From Riemerella anatipestifer_E (GTDB lineage Bacteria > Bacteroidota > Bacteroidia > Flavobacteriales > Weeksellaceae), in assembly GCF_009932355.1 (NCBI RefSeq), contig NZ_LEKU01000001.1, forward strand, positions 17,290 to 81,289: a stretch of DNA of 64,000 nucleotides, read 5' to 3'. The position numbers and the translations under genes are program-made. The notes beneath the pieces are model-generated. The model saw nothing but the letters and a program-made list of their open reading frames with translations. It was not told the DNA's origin and did no database searches. Shown here piece by piece: positions 33,470 through 41,959 of the stretch (positions are counted from its first letter, which is position 1; each line of letters begins with the position of its first letter).

Positions 33470-36079
33470 TTAAAAATCGCTCTGCTGAGGGAAGCTTCGT
33501 CCTCTGTATCTTACCGCGTCTCTTAATATATTGGCTTTGATGCCAATAAAGAAATCATATACCTTAAATCTTCCAAAAGGAACCCAGTTAAAGTTGATAG
33601 TAAAGCTCCTTTGGTCTCTAGAGAAACCTAGTCTTCCGTAGGCTAGTTCTTTACTGATTAAATCGTAATGAGTACTTCCGCTGATGGTCCAAAATGGCGT
33701 TAGTTTGATATTGCCATCTAGCCCTACAGATGCTACTCTAGTACCAAATCTTGTTTGAGTCTTTGAGTAGCTGTAATTGGCATTGATATTTAGAGTCCAA
33801 GGTTGTTCAAAATGAGCATAGTTATCATCATCAAAAGAATATTTCTCTTGCATTATACTGCCTTTGGTTTTATACTTTGGTTGGCTGTTTTTGTCTTTAT
33901 TCTTAAATAATGCATCGCTTAAAGGGTAGGATAATTGAATGTTGAAATTTTGAAGATTAAAATACCCAAACTTATCCACTCGTTCTCCGATGTCGGAGTC
34001 AGAATTAAATACTATTTTGTAAGGGTCTAGTGAAAGGCTAGAGTTTACATTCAGTTTATTATCAAAGAATGAGTTTTGAGAGCTGATATTGAAAGCTGAC
34101 CATTTGAACTTTTCAGCTGCAAAGTTGTACATCCCTGAAATACTGATGTTTTCAAATATTTTAATCTTTTTAACTCCAGTAGAATCGGTTTTAGACCGAA
34201 CTTTCATTTCAATGTTATTATTGATGTTAAACCCAATAGTTTGAGATAGCCCACGGGAGGGAGCACCAAAAACACTTCCTTCAAATATAGAGTAGGAATT
34301 TATGGCACCATCTGCTCCGTAAAAATTTCGGTAATACCCCCAATTGGACTTGCCAAAATCAGGTGTATAAGAAAAGGTCACTCCAGGAGAAATCATATGT
34401 CTTATGGCTTGTATTCTTGCTCCTTTTCTAAAGTTGGCTTGTCCATAAATTACGGTCTGTAAAGTGGCGGAAGTGGAAAAAGTAGAGTATCCAGCAATAT
34501 TATTTTTGTAGTTATTTACTGTAGTATTGCTAATAGGGTCGTAGCTTTTGTTTAGAGTTTTTGTTGTTAAAACATTATTGAAATTTGCTCCCAAAGAGAG
34601 AGTAAAATACTTCATTACAGAAGTGTTAGTAGTTAATGCTACAGGAACTCTAATGCCAGTTTGCATATTGCTCCACATATCTTTTGTGAAGGCTTGTTTT
34701 TGGGTGGTGTTTACGTAATTGTCTAGTGATAGACTTGTGTTTACATAAATATTTTCTAGAAGACCAGTTCTTACGCCTGTTTTAGGCTTGAATAGGTAGA
34801 ATTGATTTACCATTACGTTAAGCTGAGGAAGTCTGATGTTAACATCTCCTGTAGCAAAATTTTGAGAGTAAGAAGCACTTCCTGTAATACTTATAGGTAA
34901 GGTAAGGAATCTTTTAGTGATACTAATAGCTGAGTTCTGTTGTGTTCTAAGAACATCTTGATTGAAGATATAATTGTTGTTGATTGTATTGTTATAAAAA
35001 CGATTACTAACCATATCTACAGAGGCAGAAAAATTAAAAAACGGATTAGCCTTAGCATCTTGAGTATGTCTCCAAGTAATACGATATGTATTAGATTTGG
35101 AGTAGGTGCTAAGTCCTTTTATTCCACGAACAATGGTGCCTATATCGGCTGAAAAATTACCATTGTATTTATAATTTTTCTTATAGCCTAGTTCAGGGCG
35201 TATGTTCCAACTTCCTTTGGTGTAAAAATCTAAAAATACCTTTAAATCAAAATGTTCGCCTATAGGTTGGTAATAACCAAAGTTGTTCAAGAAAAACCCC
35301 ACATCTTGCCTTTCTCCAAAACTTGGGATTAAGATACCTGCGGTTCTTTTGTCAGAAAAGGGGAGTATTGCAAATGGCATTACCAAAGGGGTAGGTACTT
35401 GCTCTATGTACATTTGTATAGGTCCTGTAATTACCCTTGAGGCGTTTTTTCCTTTAATCAATTTGATATTAGGTGCTGCTAAATGGTAGTCTGCAAGGCT
35501 GTCTTTTTTCTTTAAAAAATACTCATCGGTAGTGTAAACCCCATTTCGCATAAAGAAAACGGAGTCGTTTACTTTTTTTGTTTTTTGAGCTACAATAACG
35601 CCTTCCTGTTCTTCGGTTCTAGCATTGTAGGCAATAGCTCTCTTATTTTTAAAGTTGAATTTAACCTCGTTATATTCGTATTTTTTACCAGCTTGGGTAG
35701 AGGTGGCGGGGGTTATAATTTTTCCATTTTCATCTTGCTCTCCTCTCGCAAAAATATCTCCGTTCTCCCAATTTATGGATATGTAATCTGCTTCTATAGT
35801 CATATCCAAATATTGTACTTTAGCCTTTTTATTAAGGTAAGTCATTTTCTTTTGAACATCATTCCTTTGGTTTTCGGATTGCATTTTTACGGTACCCTCG
35901 AGGGATTCTTTACGAGGGGATAGGCTGTCCTTTTTTACAGATTTATCCTCAATATTTTTAGCGTTTATACGAGGGGTATTTTGTGCTAAAAAATTGTTAA
36001 AAATTAGGATAATTAAAATAAGTAAAGTATTTTTGGAGCTGTTTTTTGCCAATGCCTTATATTGAAAATTTGGCTTCAA
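33470..36079 (-). CDS. lptD: LPS assembly outer membrane protein LptD-like
   Basis: LptD is the outer-membrane barrel that inserts lipopolysaccharide. The protein has a signal peptide ending near FLAQ, an OstA-like N-terminal domain (about residues 70-200; KVQYLDMTIEADYISINW, GDIFARGEQDENGK) and then a long beta-barrel with VMPFAILPFSDKRTAGILIPSFG, a segment typical of flavobacterial LptD. No in-frame ATG exists near the start: candidates are TTG at 36079 (869 residues) or TTG at 36052 (860 residues, MAKNSSKNT...). A -7 element overlaps 36079, which favours 36052. Only 21 nt separate 36079 from the divergent amidase ATG. Confidence 0.85.
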   Translation of the reverse strand: MKPNFQYKALAKNSSKNTLLILIILIFNNFLAQNTPRINAKNIEDKSVKKDSLSPRKESLEGTVKMQSENQRNDVQKKMTYLNKKAKVQYLDMTIEADYISINWENGDIFARGEQDENGKIITPATSTQAGKKYEYNEVKFNFKNKRAIAYNARTEEQEGVIVAQKTKKVNDSVFFMRNGVYTTDEYFLKKKDSLADYHLAAPNIKLIKGKNASRVITGPIQMYIEQVPTPLVMPFAILPFSDKRTAGILIPSFGERQDVGFFLNNFGYYQPIGEHFDLKVFLDFYTKGSWNIRPELGYKKNYKYNGNFSADIGTIVRGIKGLSTYSKSNTYRITWRHTQDAKANPFFNFSASVDMVSNRFYNNTINNNYIFNQDVLRTQQNSAISITKRFLTLPISITGSASYSQNFATGDVNIRLPQLNVMVNQFYLFKPKTGVRTGLLENIYVNTSLSLDNYVNTTQKQAFTKDMWSNMQTGIRVPVALTTNTSVMKYFTLSLGANFNNVLTTKTLNKSYDPISNTTVNNYKNNIAGYSTFSTSATLQTVIYGQANFRKGARIQAIRHMISPGVTFSYTPDFGKSNWGYYRNFYGADGAINSYSIFEGSVFGAPSRGLSQTIGFNINNNIEMKVRSKTDSTGVKKIKIFENISISGMYNFAAEKFKWSAFNISSQNSFFDNKLNVNSSLSLDPYKIVFNSDSDIGERVDKFGYFNLQNFNIQLSYPLSDALFKNKDKNSQPKYKTKGSIMQEKYSFDDDNYAHFEQPWTLNINANYSYSKTQTRFGTRVASVGLDGNIKLTPFWTISGSTHYDLISKELAYGRLGFSRDQRSFTINFNWVPFGRFKVYDFFIGIKANILRDAVRYRGRSFPQQSDF

Positions 36080-36084
36080 AATTA
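36077..36084 (-). promoter_or_regulatory. -7 element for lptD, overlapping a candidate TTG start
   Basis: The minus strand reads TAATTTTG. If transcription starts a few bases downstream, the TTG at 36079 is not in the mRNA and the TTG at 36052 would be used. Confidence 0.5.
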
Positions 36085-36100
36085 GTAAAATTTATCAAAA

Positions 36101-37393
36101 ATGAACACGATTAAATATATATTTCCTATAAAAAAATATTTAGCACTTTTTTTTAGTGTTTTATTCGTAACTATAACGGCTCAGAAAAAATTCACTATCG
36201 TTCTTGATGCTGGGCATGGTGGGAGTGACCACGGTGCTTACAGAAGTTATAGTGATTTGGGGACAGTAAGAGAAAAAGATGTTACTCTTTCAGTAGTATT
36301 GAAGTTAGGTGAAATGCTAGAAAAAAATAAAGATCTTAGAATAATTTATACAAGAAAAGAAGATATATATCCTAACTTAACTTCTAGAACCAATTTAGCT
36401 AACCGTTCTAAGGCTGATTTGTTTATTTCTATACATTGCAACGCTGCAAAAAGTAGTGCCTATGGTACAGAAACTTTTGTGCAAGGACCAGATCAAAATG
36501 CAGCTAATTTAGAGGTAGCGAAGTCTGAAAATGATGTTATTTTTCTAGATGAAGAAGATAAACAAACATTTGCTTCCTATGATCCTAAAACGCCAGAATC
36601 CTTGATAGCTCTTAAACTTCAACAGCAAAAATATTTGGAAAGAAGCCTTATTTTCGGAAGTTTTGTGGAGGATAACTTTGTAAATAAAGATAAAAGATTT
36701 TCTAGAGGAGTTAAACAGAAAAACCTTCATGTATTAAGATTGAATGCAATGCCTTCGGTACTTATAGAGATGGGTTTTATTAGTAATTATGATGAGGCAG
36801 CCTATTTATCTTCAGATTCTGGACAAAAAGCTATAGTTCAAAGTATATATAATGCAGTAGTAGCATATAAAAAGCTTCATGATAAGACAAGTGGAAGACC
36901 TAGTTTTAATGATGTACCAGAGAAACCTAAAGAGCAACCACTAAAAAATGATTTTAGAGTTCTGCTGATGAGCTCTGCTGATAAGTTTAATGATGGAGAT
37001 CCTGCTTTGAAAGGGCTTAATTATGTTTTTACAATGAAGGAAGGTAATTTCTATAAATATTATTATGGGACTACGAATTATGCTTCTATAAAAGATGCTA
37101 ATGTGAAAACAGCAAAAGATGCAGGCTTTAGAAATGCTGTGGCTATAGGTTTTGTACCTAATCAGAAGTTAGCACAAGGGTATTATACTTTAGAAGTGGC
37201 TGTTACAGACAAAAAATTAGGGAATGATTCTTATATACTTAAAACATTGAATAATGTTGAAAGAAACCGAAATGGTGGTAAATTTTACTATACCTATGGT
37301 AAATTCTCTACTTTGGAAGAAGCTATTTCTGAAATGAAATCTATTGAAAATAAAGGTGTTAAAAATATTGTTGTAGAAAAAGTTATAAAATAG
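36101..37393 (+). CDS. N-acetylmuramoyl-L-alanine amidase with SPOR domain
   Basis: The enzyme cuts the amide bond between MurNAc and the stem peptide, usually during septum splitting. The 430 residues contain an N-terminal signal/anchor (about residues 11-28), an Amidase_3 catalytic domain (zinc ligands in VLDAGHGGSDHG, a later SIHCNA His, and catalytic Glu in VLIEMGFISN), a short linker rich in Pro and Lys, and a C-terminal SPOR-like septal-glycan binding region from about residue 305. It is divergent from lptD with almost no spacer. Confidence 0.92.
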   Translation: MNTIKYIFPIKKYLALFFSVLFVTITAQKKFTIVLDAGHGGSDHGAYRSYSDLGTVREKDVTLSVVLKLGEMLEKNKDLRIIYTRKEDIYPNLTSRTNLANRSKADLFISIHCNAAKSSAYGTETFVQGPDQNAANLEVAKSENDVIFLDEEDKQTFASYDPKTPESLIALKLQQQKYLERSLIFGSFVEDNFVNKDKRFSRGVKQKNLHVLRLNAMPSVLIEMGFISNYDEAAYLSSDSGQKAIVQSIYNAVVAYKKLHDKTSGRPSFNDVPEKPKEQPLKNDFRVLLMSSADKFNDGDPALKGLNYVFTMKEGNFYKYYYGTTNYASIKDANVKTAKDAGFRNAVAIGFVPNQKLAQGYYTLEVAVTDKKLGNDSYILKTLNNVERNRNGGKFYYTYGKFSTLEEAISEMKSIENKGVKNIVVEKVIK

Positions 37394-37404
37394 TTGATAA
37401 AAAT

Positions 37405-37434
37405 TTTGTAATTTCAAAAAAAGCTGTATTTTTG
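37405..37434 (+). promoter_or_regulatory. Promoter of the first tRNA-Glu
   Basis: TTTG (37405-37408), 18 nt, TATTTTTG (37427-37434), ending 17 nt before the mature tRNA. Confidence 0.7.
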
Positions 37435-37451
37435 CAGTCCAAAATTGAAAT

Positions 37452-37523
37452 GGCCTATTCGTCTAGTGGTTAGGACTCAAGATTTTCATTCTTGCAACAG
37501 GGGTTCGATTCCCCTATAGGCTA
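37452..37523 (+). tRNA. tRNA-Glu (anticodon TTC)
   Basis: The 72-nt cloverleaf has acceptor arm GGCCTAT/ATAGGCT, a D arm with AGTGGTTAGGAC, an anticodon stem CAAGA/TCTTG with loop TTTTCAT (anticodon TTC), and a T arm with GGTTCGATTCC. The discriminator is A; CCA is not encoded. Confidence 0.95.
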
Positions 37524-37549
37524 CTAAATTTAATTTTTTTTAAAATAAT

Positions 37550-37580
37550 TTTGGCAATTAAAAAAAAAAGCATATTTTTG
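37550..37580 (+). promoter_or_regulatory. Promoter of rpsT
   Basis: TTTG (37550-37553), 19 nt, TATTTTTG (37573-37580), ideal Bacteroidota spacing, 21 nt before the rpsT ATG. Confidence 0.8.
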
Positions 37581-37601
37581 CAACCAAGTTTTTAGAAAGT
37601 T

Positions 37602-37856
37602 ATGGCAAATCATAAATCAGCACTTAAGAGAATAAGACAGAATGAAGTTAGAAGACTTCGTAATAGATACTATCACAAGACTACTAGAACTGCTGTGAAA
37701 GTATTAAGAAATGAAGAAGATAAAAAAGTTGCATCAGAGCAATTACCTAAGGTGATTTCTTTGATAGATAAGCTTGCTAAAAGAAACATTATTCACAAGA
37801 ATAAAGCAGCTAATTTAAAGAGTAAGTTAACTAAGCATGTTAACAAGCTAGCTTAA
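37602..37856 (+). CDS. rpsT: 30S ribosomal protein S20
   Basis: The 84-residue S20 is almost all basic helices (MANHKSALKRIRQNEVRRLRN at the start; ...KRNIIHKNKAANLKSKLTKHVNKL). It lies between two tRNA-Glu genes and is probably transcribed together with the second. Confidence 0.97.
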   Translation: MANHKSALKRIRQNEVRRLRNRYYHKTTRTAVKVLRNEEDKKVASEQLPKVISLIDKLAKRNIIHKNKAANLKSKLTKHVNKLA

Positions 37857-37868
37857 TAAAATTGTAGC

Positions 37869-37940
37869 GGCCCGTTCGTCTATCGGTTAGGACTCAAGAT
37901 TTTCATTCTTGCAAGAGGGGTTCGATTCCCCTACGGGCTA
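37869..37940 (+). tRNA. tRNA-Glu (anticodon TTC), second copy
   Basis: The 72-nt gene differs from the first copy mainly in the acceptor arm (GGCCCGT/ACGGGCT, compensated on both sides) and in the D loop. The anticodon loop is the same, TTTTCAT. It follows rpsT by 12 nt without its own promoter. Confidence 0.95.
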
Positions 37941-37942
37941 CT

Positions 37943-37985
37943 AAATAATCCGCAAATCAAACTGATTTGCGGATTATTTGTTTTT
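37943..37985 (+). terminator. Intrinsic terminator after rpsT-tRNA-Glu
   Basis: A perfect 17-bp stem (37943-37959 with 37963-37979, 3-nt loop) is followed by a T run. Confidence 0.92.
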
Positions 37986-38005
37986 ATATAAGTTTTTAAA
38001 CTAAG

Positions 38006-38467
38006 TTATAATTTGTATTGCATTAAGTACAAATCAAATTCTTGTGACCAGTAATCTTTTATAATGCTTTCCAATACAAAACCATTCTTCTCATAAAACG
38101 GATAAACATATTGTGAAGTTCTCACTATAATTTTATAATCTTTATGCATTACTTTTATTATATCAATTCTGTATTCTAAAAGTTTTCTTCCTATACCTAA
38201 ACCGTGGTATTGAGGGTTTATAAAATCCCAACTTATTTTTGCAATTTTAGAAGCATGTTCTAAGTTAATACCTCCTGAACCAACTATTTTACCCTTGTAT
38301 TCTGCCACAAAGTAGTATTCAATTTTTTGTTCGAGATATATTTTGAAATCATTTAGTTCTTCCTCTGCAAAGAAATGAGGAATATTTAATTTTAAAATAC
38401 TGAGAAGATTATCTTTGTCTCCTTCTTGATATTCTCTGATGATTAAGCTTTCCATTATTGATATCAA
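38006..38467 (-). CDS. GNAT family N-acetyltransferase
   Basis: The 153-residue protein has the GNAT fold: an acetyl-CoA binding motif A in HGLGIGRKLLEYRI and the end strand FYEKNGFVLE. The substrate (small molecule or protein amine) cannot be predicted. The ATG at 38467 or an internal ATG at residue 5 (MESLIIREY) could be the start. It is a single gene, convergent with the rpsT terminator and divergent from a YkgJ-type gene. Confidence 0.85.
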   Translation of the reverse strand: MISIMESLIIREYQEGDKDNLLSILKLNIPHFFAEEELNDFKIYLEQKIEYYFVAEYKGKIVGSGGINLEHASKIAKISWDFINPQYHGLGIGRKLLEYRIDIIKVMHKDYKIIVRTSQYVYPFYEKNGFVLESIIKDYWSQEFDLYLMQYKL

Positions 38468-38495
38468 TGCTATGAATTATGATGTTCAAATTTAG

Positions 38496-38503
38496 TAAAT
38501 TTG
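38496..38503 (+). promoter_or_regulatory. -7 element immediately upstream of the YkgJ gene
   Basis: TAAATTTG ends only 4 nt before the ATG at 38508, predicting a leaderless mRNA. Confidence 0.6.
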
Positions 38504-38507
38504 CACT

Positions 38508-38993
38508 ATGGATTTGGAACTTAATAGGCAAAATGCTCAACAGAAGCATAAAGAACATAAAAAAATCTTAGATAAACTTAAGAAAAAACCACCTAAAAAT
38601 CTAGATTATCTTACCCAAGAAATTCACGATGAAGTGTTTGATGAGATAGACTGTCTGTCTTGTGCCAACTGTTGTAAAACTACAGGTCCTCTTTTTACAA
38701 CACAAGATATAGAGCGAATTTCCAAATTTTTAAAACTAAAACCTACTCAGTTTGAAGAAAAATATCTAAGGATAGACGAAGATAATGATTGGGTATTACA
38801 GCAATTGCCTTGTCCGTTTTTGTTCTCTGATAATACTTGTATGATTTATGAAGTACGCCCCAAAGCCTGCCGAGAGTTTCCCCATACGGATAGAAAGAAG
38901 ATTTACCAAATCAATCATCTTACAATTAAAAATATAGAAATCTGCCCCGCCGCTTTTAAATGGATTGAAAAAATGCGAGAAAAAATAGAGTGA
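38508..38993 (+). CDS. YkgJ family cysteine cluster protein
   Basis: The 161-residue protein has the Cys cluster typical of UPF0153/YkgJ: CLSCANCC near residues 45-52, then CPFLFSDNTCMIYEVRPKACREFP. These Cys probably bind zinc or an Fe-S centre. Function is not established. The N-terminus is a charged Lys/Gln-rich helix. Transcription is probably leaderless. Confidence 0.85.
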   Translation: MDLELNRQNAQQKHKEHKKILDKLKKKPPKNLDYLTQEIHDEVFDEIDCLSCANCCKTTGPLFTTQDIERISKFLKLKPTQFEEKYLRIDEDNDWVLQQLPCPFLFSDNTCMIYEVRPKACREFPHTDRKKIYQINHLTIKNIEICPAAFKWIEKMREKIE

Positions 38994-39090
38994 TTCTCAT
39001 TTTGAGAAAAGTGTTTTTGTGATTAAATATTACTAAATTTTCTACCATTCCCTACTCCTTTTTGCAAATACTATGTTAGCGGAAGTTTTT

Positions 39091-40547
39091 TTAATTTGTT
39101 TTCCAATATTCTTGCAGTGCAATTTGAGCACAGTATTCTTGAAATTGCGCGGGTGTTTCCTGCTCATCTTTTTCAATATGAGTATATATTTCTTGCAACT
39201 TTTCAGGAAATTCAGAAAGAATTTTATCCGCCATTTTTTTCTTATTTTCTTTTGACATATAAGTTAATTCAATTGCTCTATCAATTCTTCCGGGTCTTGA
39301 AGAAATAAAAACTTGACTACCATCTTCTAACAATTTTGGCTGACCGATTGCTTCATCAATTTTTGAGATATCATTGGTGGTTATTATTGTAAATACACCG
39401 TCTGATTTGTCAACTCCGTCAATGCAATTGAGCAAAGTGTCAAATGTCAAAGGTGTTCTAATCTCGTTTGAATCACTTTCCCCGTGGCTGCTATTCCGTT
39501 ATTAACTGAATTATTTTGAGTTGAGTAGCCACCTAAAAGAAATGATGCAGGATTTTGGGCAATGTTTTTTCTCTTATTAAAAACATTATCAATATCCTCA
39601 ATTAGAGCAATACAAGGTCTATTCAATTGCATACTTTGCCAAGCTTTATTCAAATCATTATTTGACATTTGAGCAAGTGAAAAAAAATGAATAGGTAAAT
39701 CTAAATCTTCAGCAAACGCTCTTGCAAGTGTAGTTTTTCCTGTTCCTGGAGGACCATACAAAAGCCATCCTCTCTTCCAAGGTATGCTTTTTTCTTTATA
39801 CCAGTTTTCGCTTTTTACCCACAAGCTTATAATTTTAATTAATTCTTTAACATCATCTGGGAAAAACAAATTATCTAGAGCTTTACCATTACTTTTTATT
39901 TCTCTTCCTAACTCTTCTGATGTCACGCCTAATAATTTATAGTTATTTTGTCTGAACCAAGAATATCCGTTATAACCACCATAATGTCTATCATTTCCCG
40001 AGTTTTCTCGTTCTGGGAAATAATAAATATTAAATCGATTATTCTTTTCTTCTTGTTCATCTAAATTCCAGCTTATTTTATTACGAAAGTGTATAGCTCT
40101 TTCAACTATTTCCGATACATTTACTGTTCCTCTTATAGAAATTATATATGAAACTGTTTTGTCTGTATCATTATGAATATTATTTGAATTTTCACCATTC
40201 AGAAACGCCACACTATTTTTTGTAAATAAAAATGGAATTTTTATGAGATTGAAAAAATATTTTTTATTTGAAAAAAATATCATCAAATTATCACCATATT
40301 TCTCAAAAGGAACGTAACCATATTTTCCATTCCTAAAAGATTCATACTTTGCTCCGTAGACTTTGTCATAACTTGGAGCTTTTTTAAAATTTTTTATTAA
40401 ATAACCAATTACTTCATTGTGTGTATCATCATTCTTTATTTCTGCTTTCTGAATAAATGTTGAAAGCAACATCCATAAAAATGTTTTTATTTTATCCCAA
40501 AAGCCAACAACAAATGCAACCAATGCACTTCCTTTAAGTAAATCCAT
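39091..40547 (-). pseudogene. BCS1-like AAA ATPase, split by a frameshift
   Basis: The first frame (39447-40547, 366 residues) has an N-terminal hydrophobic segment (about residues 5-30), a BCS1_N-like region and the AAA Walker A GPPGTGKTT and Walker B CIALIEDID, then stops after GKVIQTR. The second frame (39091-39450, 119 residues) carries on with TPLTFDTLLNCIDGVDKSDG, sensor-1 TIITTNDISKIDEA and the Arg-rich RPGRIDRAIEL. The two overlap by 4 nt in a -1 relation, so one base seems lost. BCS1 proteins are membrane-bound AAA translocases; bacterial copies have unknown roles. It may be a real pseudogene, a phase-variable gene or a base-call error. Confidence 0.8.
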
Positions 40548-40630
40548 ATAAAATTAATTAAAAAAACAATAAATTTAGTATTTTATTAAGGACATAAGAG
40601 TGTTTCATGAAATTTACACTAACTATTAAA

Positions 40631-41851
40631 TTAACGCAACATCTTTTGTGCTTTTTTCAATCCTTCTATAAAAATATCTATTTCTTCTAAGGTATTATAA
40701 ACCGCAAAACTAGCTCTTACTGTACCAGCTATATCAAAAAACTTCATAATAGGCTGTGTACAATGGTGTCCCGTTCTTACGGCTATCCCCATTTTGTCCA
40801 AAATCATACCCACATCGGAAGCTATGCCTATACCATCAAGATTGAAAGAAATAGCACCAACTCTAGGCGCTTTTTCTGCATAGATATGTACGCCTTCCAT
40901 TTGTTCTAGTTGGTTTTGAGCATATCGCATTAGTTGATTTTCGTGATTTTGTATATCGTTATGACCTATTGTCGTCATAAAATCCACGGCTGCTCCTAGT
41001 GCAATATTGCCTCCTACATTAGGCGTTCCCGCTTCAAACTTAAATGGAAGTTCGGTATAGGTGGTTTCTTCAAAGGAACAAGTTGCTATCATTTCTCCGC
41101 CGCCGTGAAATGGAGCTAGAGAGTTAAGAGCTTTTTCTTTGCCATAAAGGATACCCGTTCCCATAGGAGCGTACATTTTGTGTCCTGAAAACACGAAAAA
41201 ATCACAGTCTAATTTTTGAACATCTATTTTAAAATGTGGCACTGATTGTGCTCCGTCTATCAATATTAAAGCGTCTGATAATCGTCTCGTTTTTGCTATA
41301 ATTTCCTCTATTGGATTGATAACTCCCAAGGCATTAGATACTTGATTTACCGACACTAATTTTGTTTTTTCAGAGAGCCACTCGTCTAAAACTTCTATTT
41401 GCAGTATGCCATTTTCATCTATAGGAATTACCTTTAGTATTGCCTCTGTTCTTTGACACAGCATCTGCCAAGGCACAATGTTAGAATGGTGTTCTAGGTA
41501 GGAAATAATGATTTCATCACCCTGCTTGATATGAGGTGTAAGGGCGTAAGCAACTAGATTGATGGATTCCGTAGTTCCTCTAGTGAAAATAATCTCATAA
41601 TCGTGCTTCGCATTGATGAAAGTTTGAACTTTTTTACGAGCGTCTTCCATAGCTTCGGTTGCTAATTGGCTCAAAGTATGTATGCCTCTATGCACATTGG
41701 CATTGATTTCTTTGTAATAATTTTCCCAAACCTGTAAAACAGAAATAGGCTTTTGCGAAGATGCTCCGTTATCTAAATAAACTAAATCTTTACCATTAAC
41801 TTTTTGAGATAAAATAGGAAATTGACTTCTTATATATTTAATGTCTAGCAT
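40631..41851 (-). CDS. sufS: SufS-type cysteine desulfurase
   Basis: SufS removes sulfur from cysteine for Fe-S cluster assembly. The 406 residues contain the PLP-lysine motif FSGHKMYAP and the active Cys in RTGHHCTQP, the group II signature. Neighbouring genes here are not sufBCDE, so the locus appears separated from the Suf assembly genes. A -7 element lies about 28 nt upstream of the ATG. Confidence 0.95.
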   Translation of the reverse strand: MLDIKYIRSQFPILSQKVNGKDLVYLDNGASSQKPISVLQVWENYYKEINANVHRGIHTLSQLATEAMEDARKKVQTFINAKHDYEIIFTRGTTESINLVAYALTPHIKQGDEIIISYLEHHSNIVPWQMLCQRTEAILKVIPIDENGILQIEVLDEWLSEKTKLVSVNQVSNALGVINPIEEIIAKTRRLSDALILIDGAQSVPHFKIDVQKLDCDFFVFSGHKMYAPMGTGILYGKEKALNSLAPFHGGGEMIATCSFEETTYTELPFKFEAGTPNVGGNIALGAAVDFMTTIGHNDIQNHENQLMRYAQNQLEQMEGVHIYAEKAPRVGAISFNLDGIGIASDVGMILDKMGIAVRTGHHCTQPIMKFFDIAGTVRASFAVYNTLEEIDIFIEGLKKAQKMLR

Positions 41852-41879
41852 TTTAACTAATTTAGATTAAATTAAAGTT

Positions 41880-41887
41880 CAAAGGTA
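41880..41887 (-). promoter_or_regulatory. -7 promoter element for sufS
   Basis: The minus strand reads TACCTTTG, 28 nt before the ATG at 41851. Confidence 0.6.
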
Positions 41888-41904
41888 GTGAATTAAGTTT
41901 ACAA

Positions 41905-41941
41905 CAAAAAAGCCTTACCAAATTATTTAGGCAAGGCTTTT
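41905..41941 (-). terminator. Hairpin between glyS and sufS
   Basis: AAAAGCCTT (41908-41916) pairs with AAGGCTTTT (41933-41941); A/T runs flank it. Likely terminator of glyS on the minus strand. Confidence 0.7.
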
Positions 41942-41959
41942 ATGCAAAAATTGTTTATT

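Noticed and set aside
35585..35923. 112-codon plus-strand frame opposite lptD
   Set aside because: Shadow of the lptD coding strand; low-complexity hydrophobic translation and no start signals.
39073..39308. Plus-strand frames opposite the AAA ATPase 3' part
   Set aside because: The opposite strand has clear AAA motifs; these frames show nothing recognisable.
39447..39470. CTT TGA C at the end of the first AAA reading frame, the same as the prfB programmed frameshift site
   Set aside because: The prfB signal works by +1 shifting; here +1 reading meets a stop two codons later, and the continuing AAA frame is -1. No slippery heptamer for -1 is present. A plain mutation or sequencing error is more likely.
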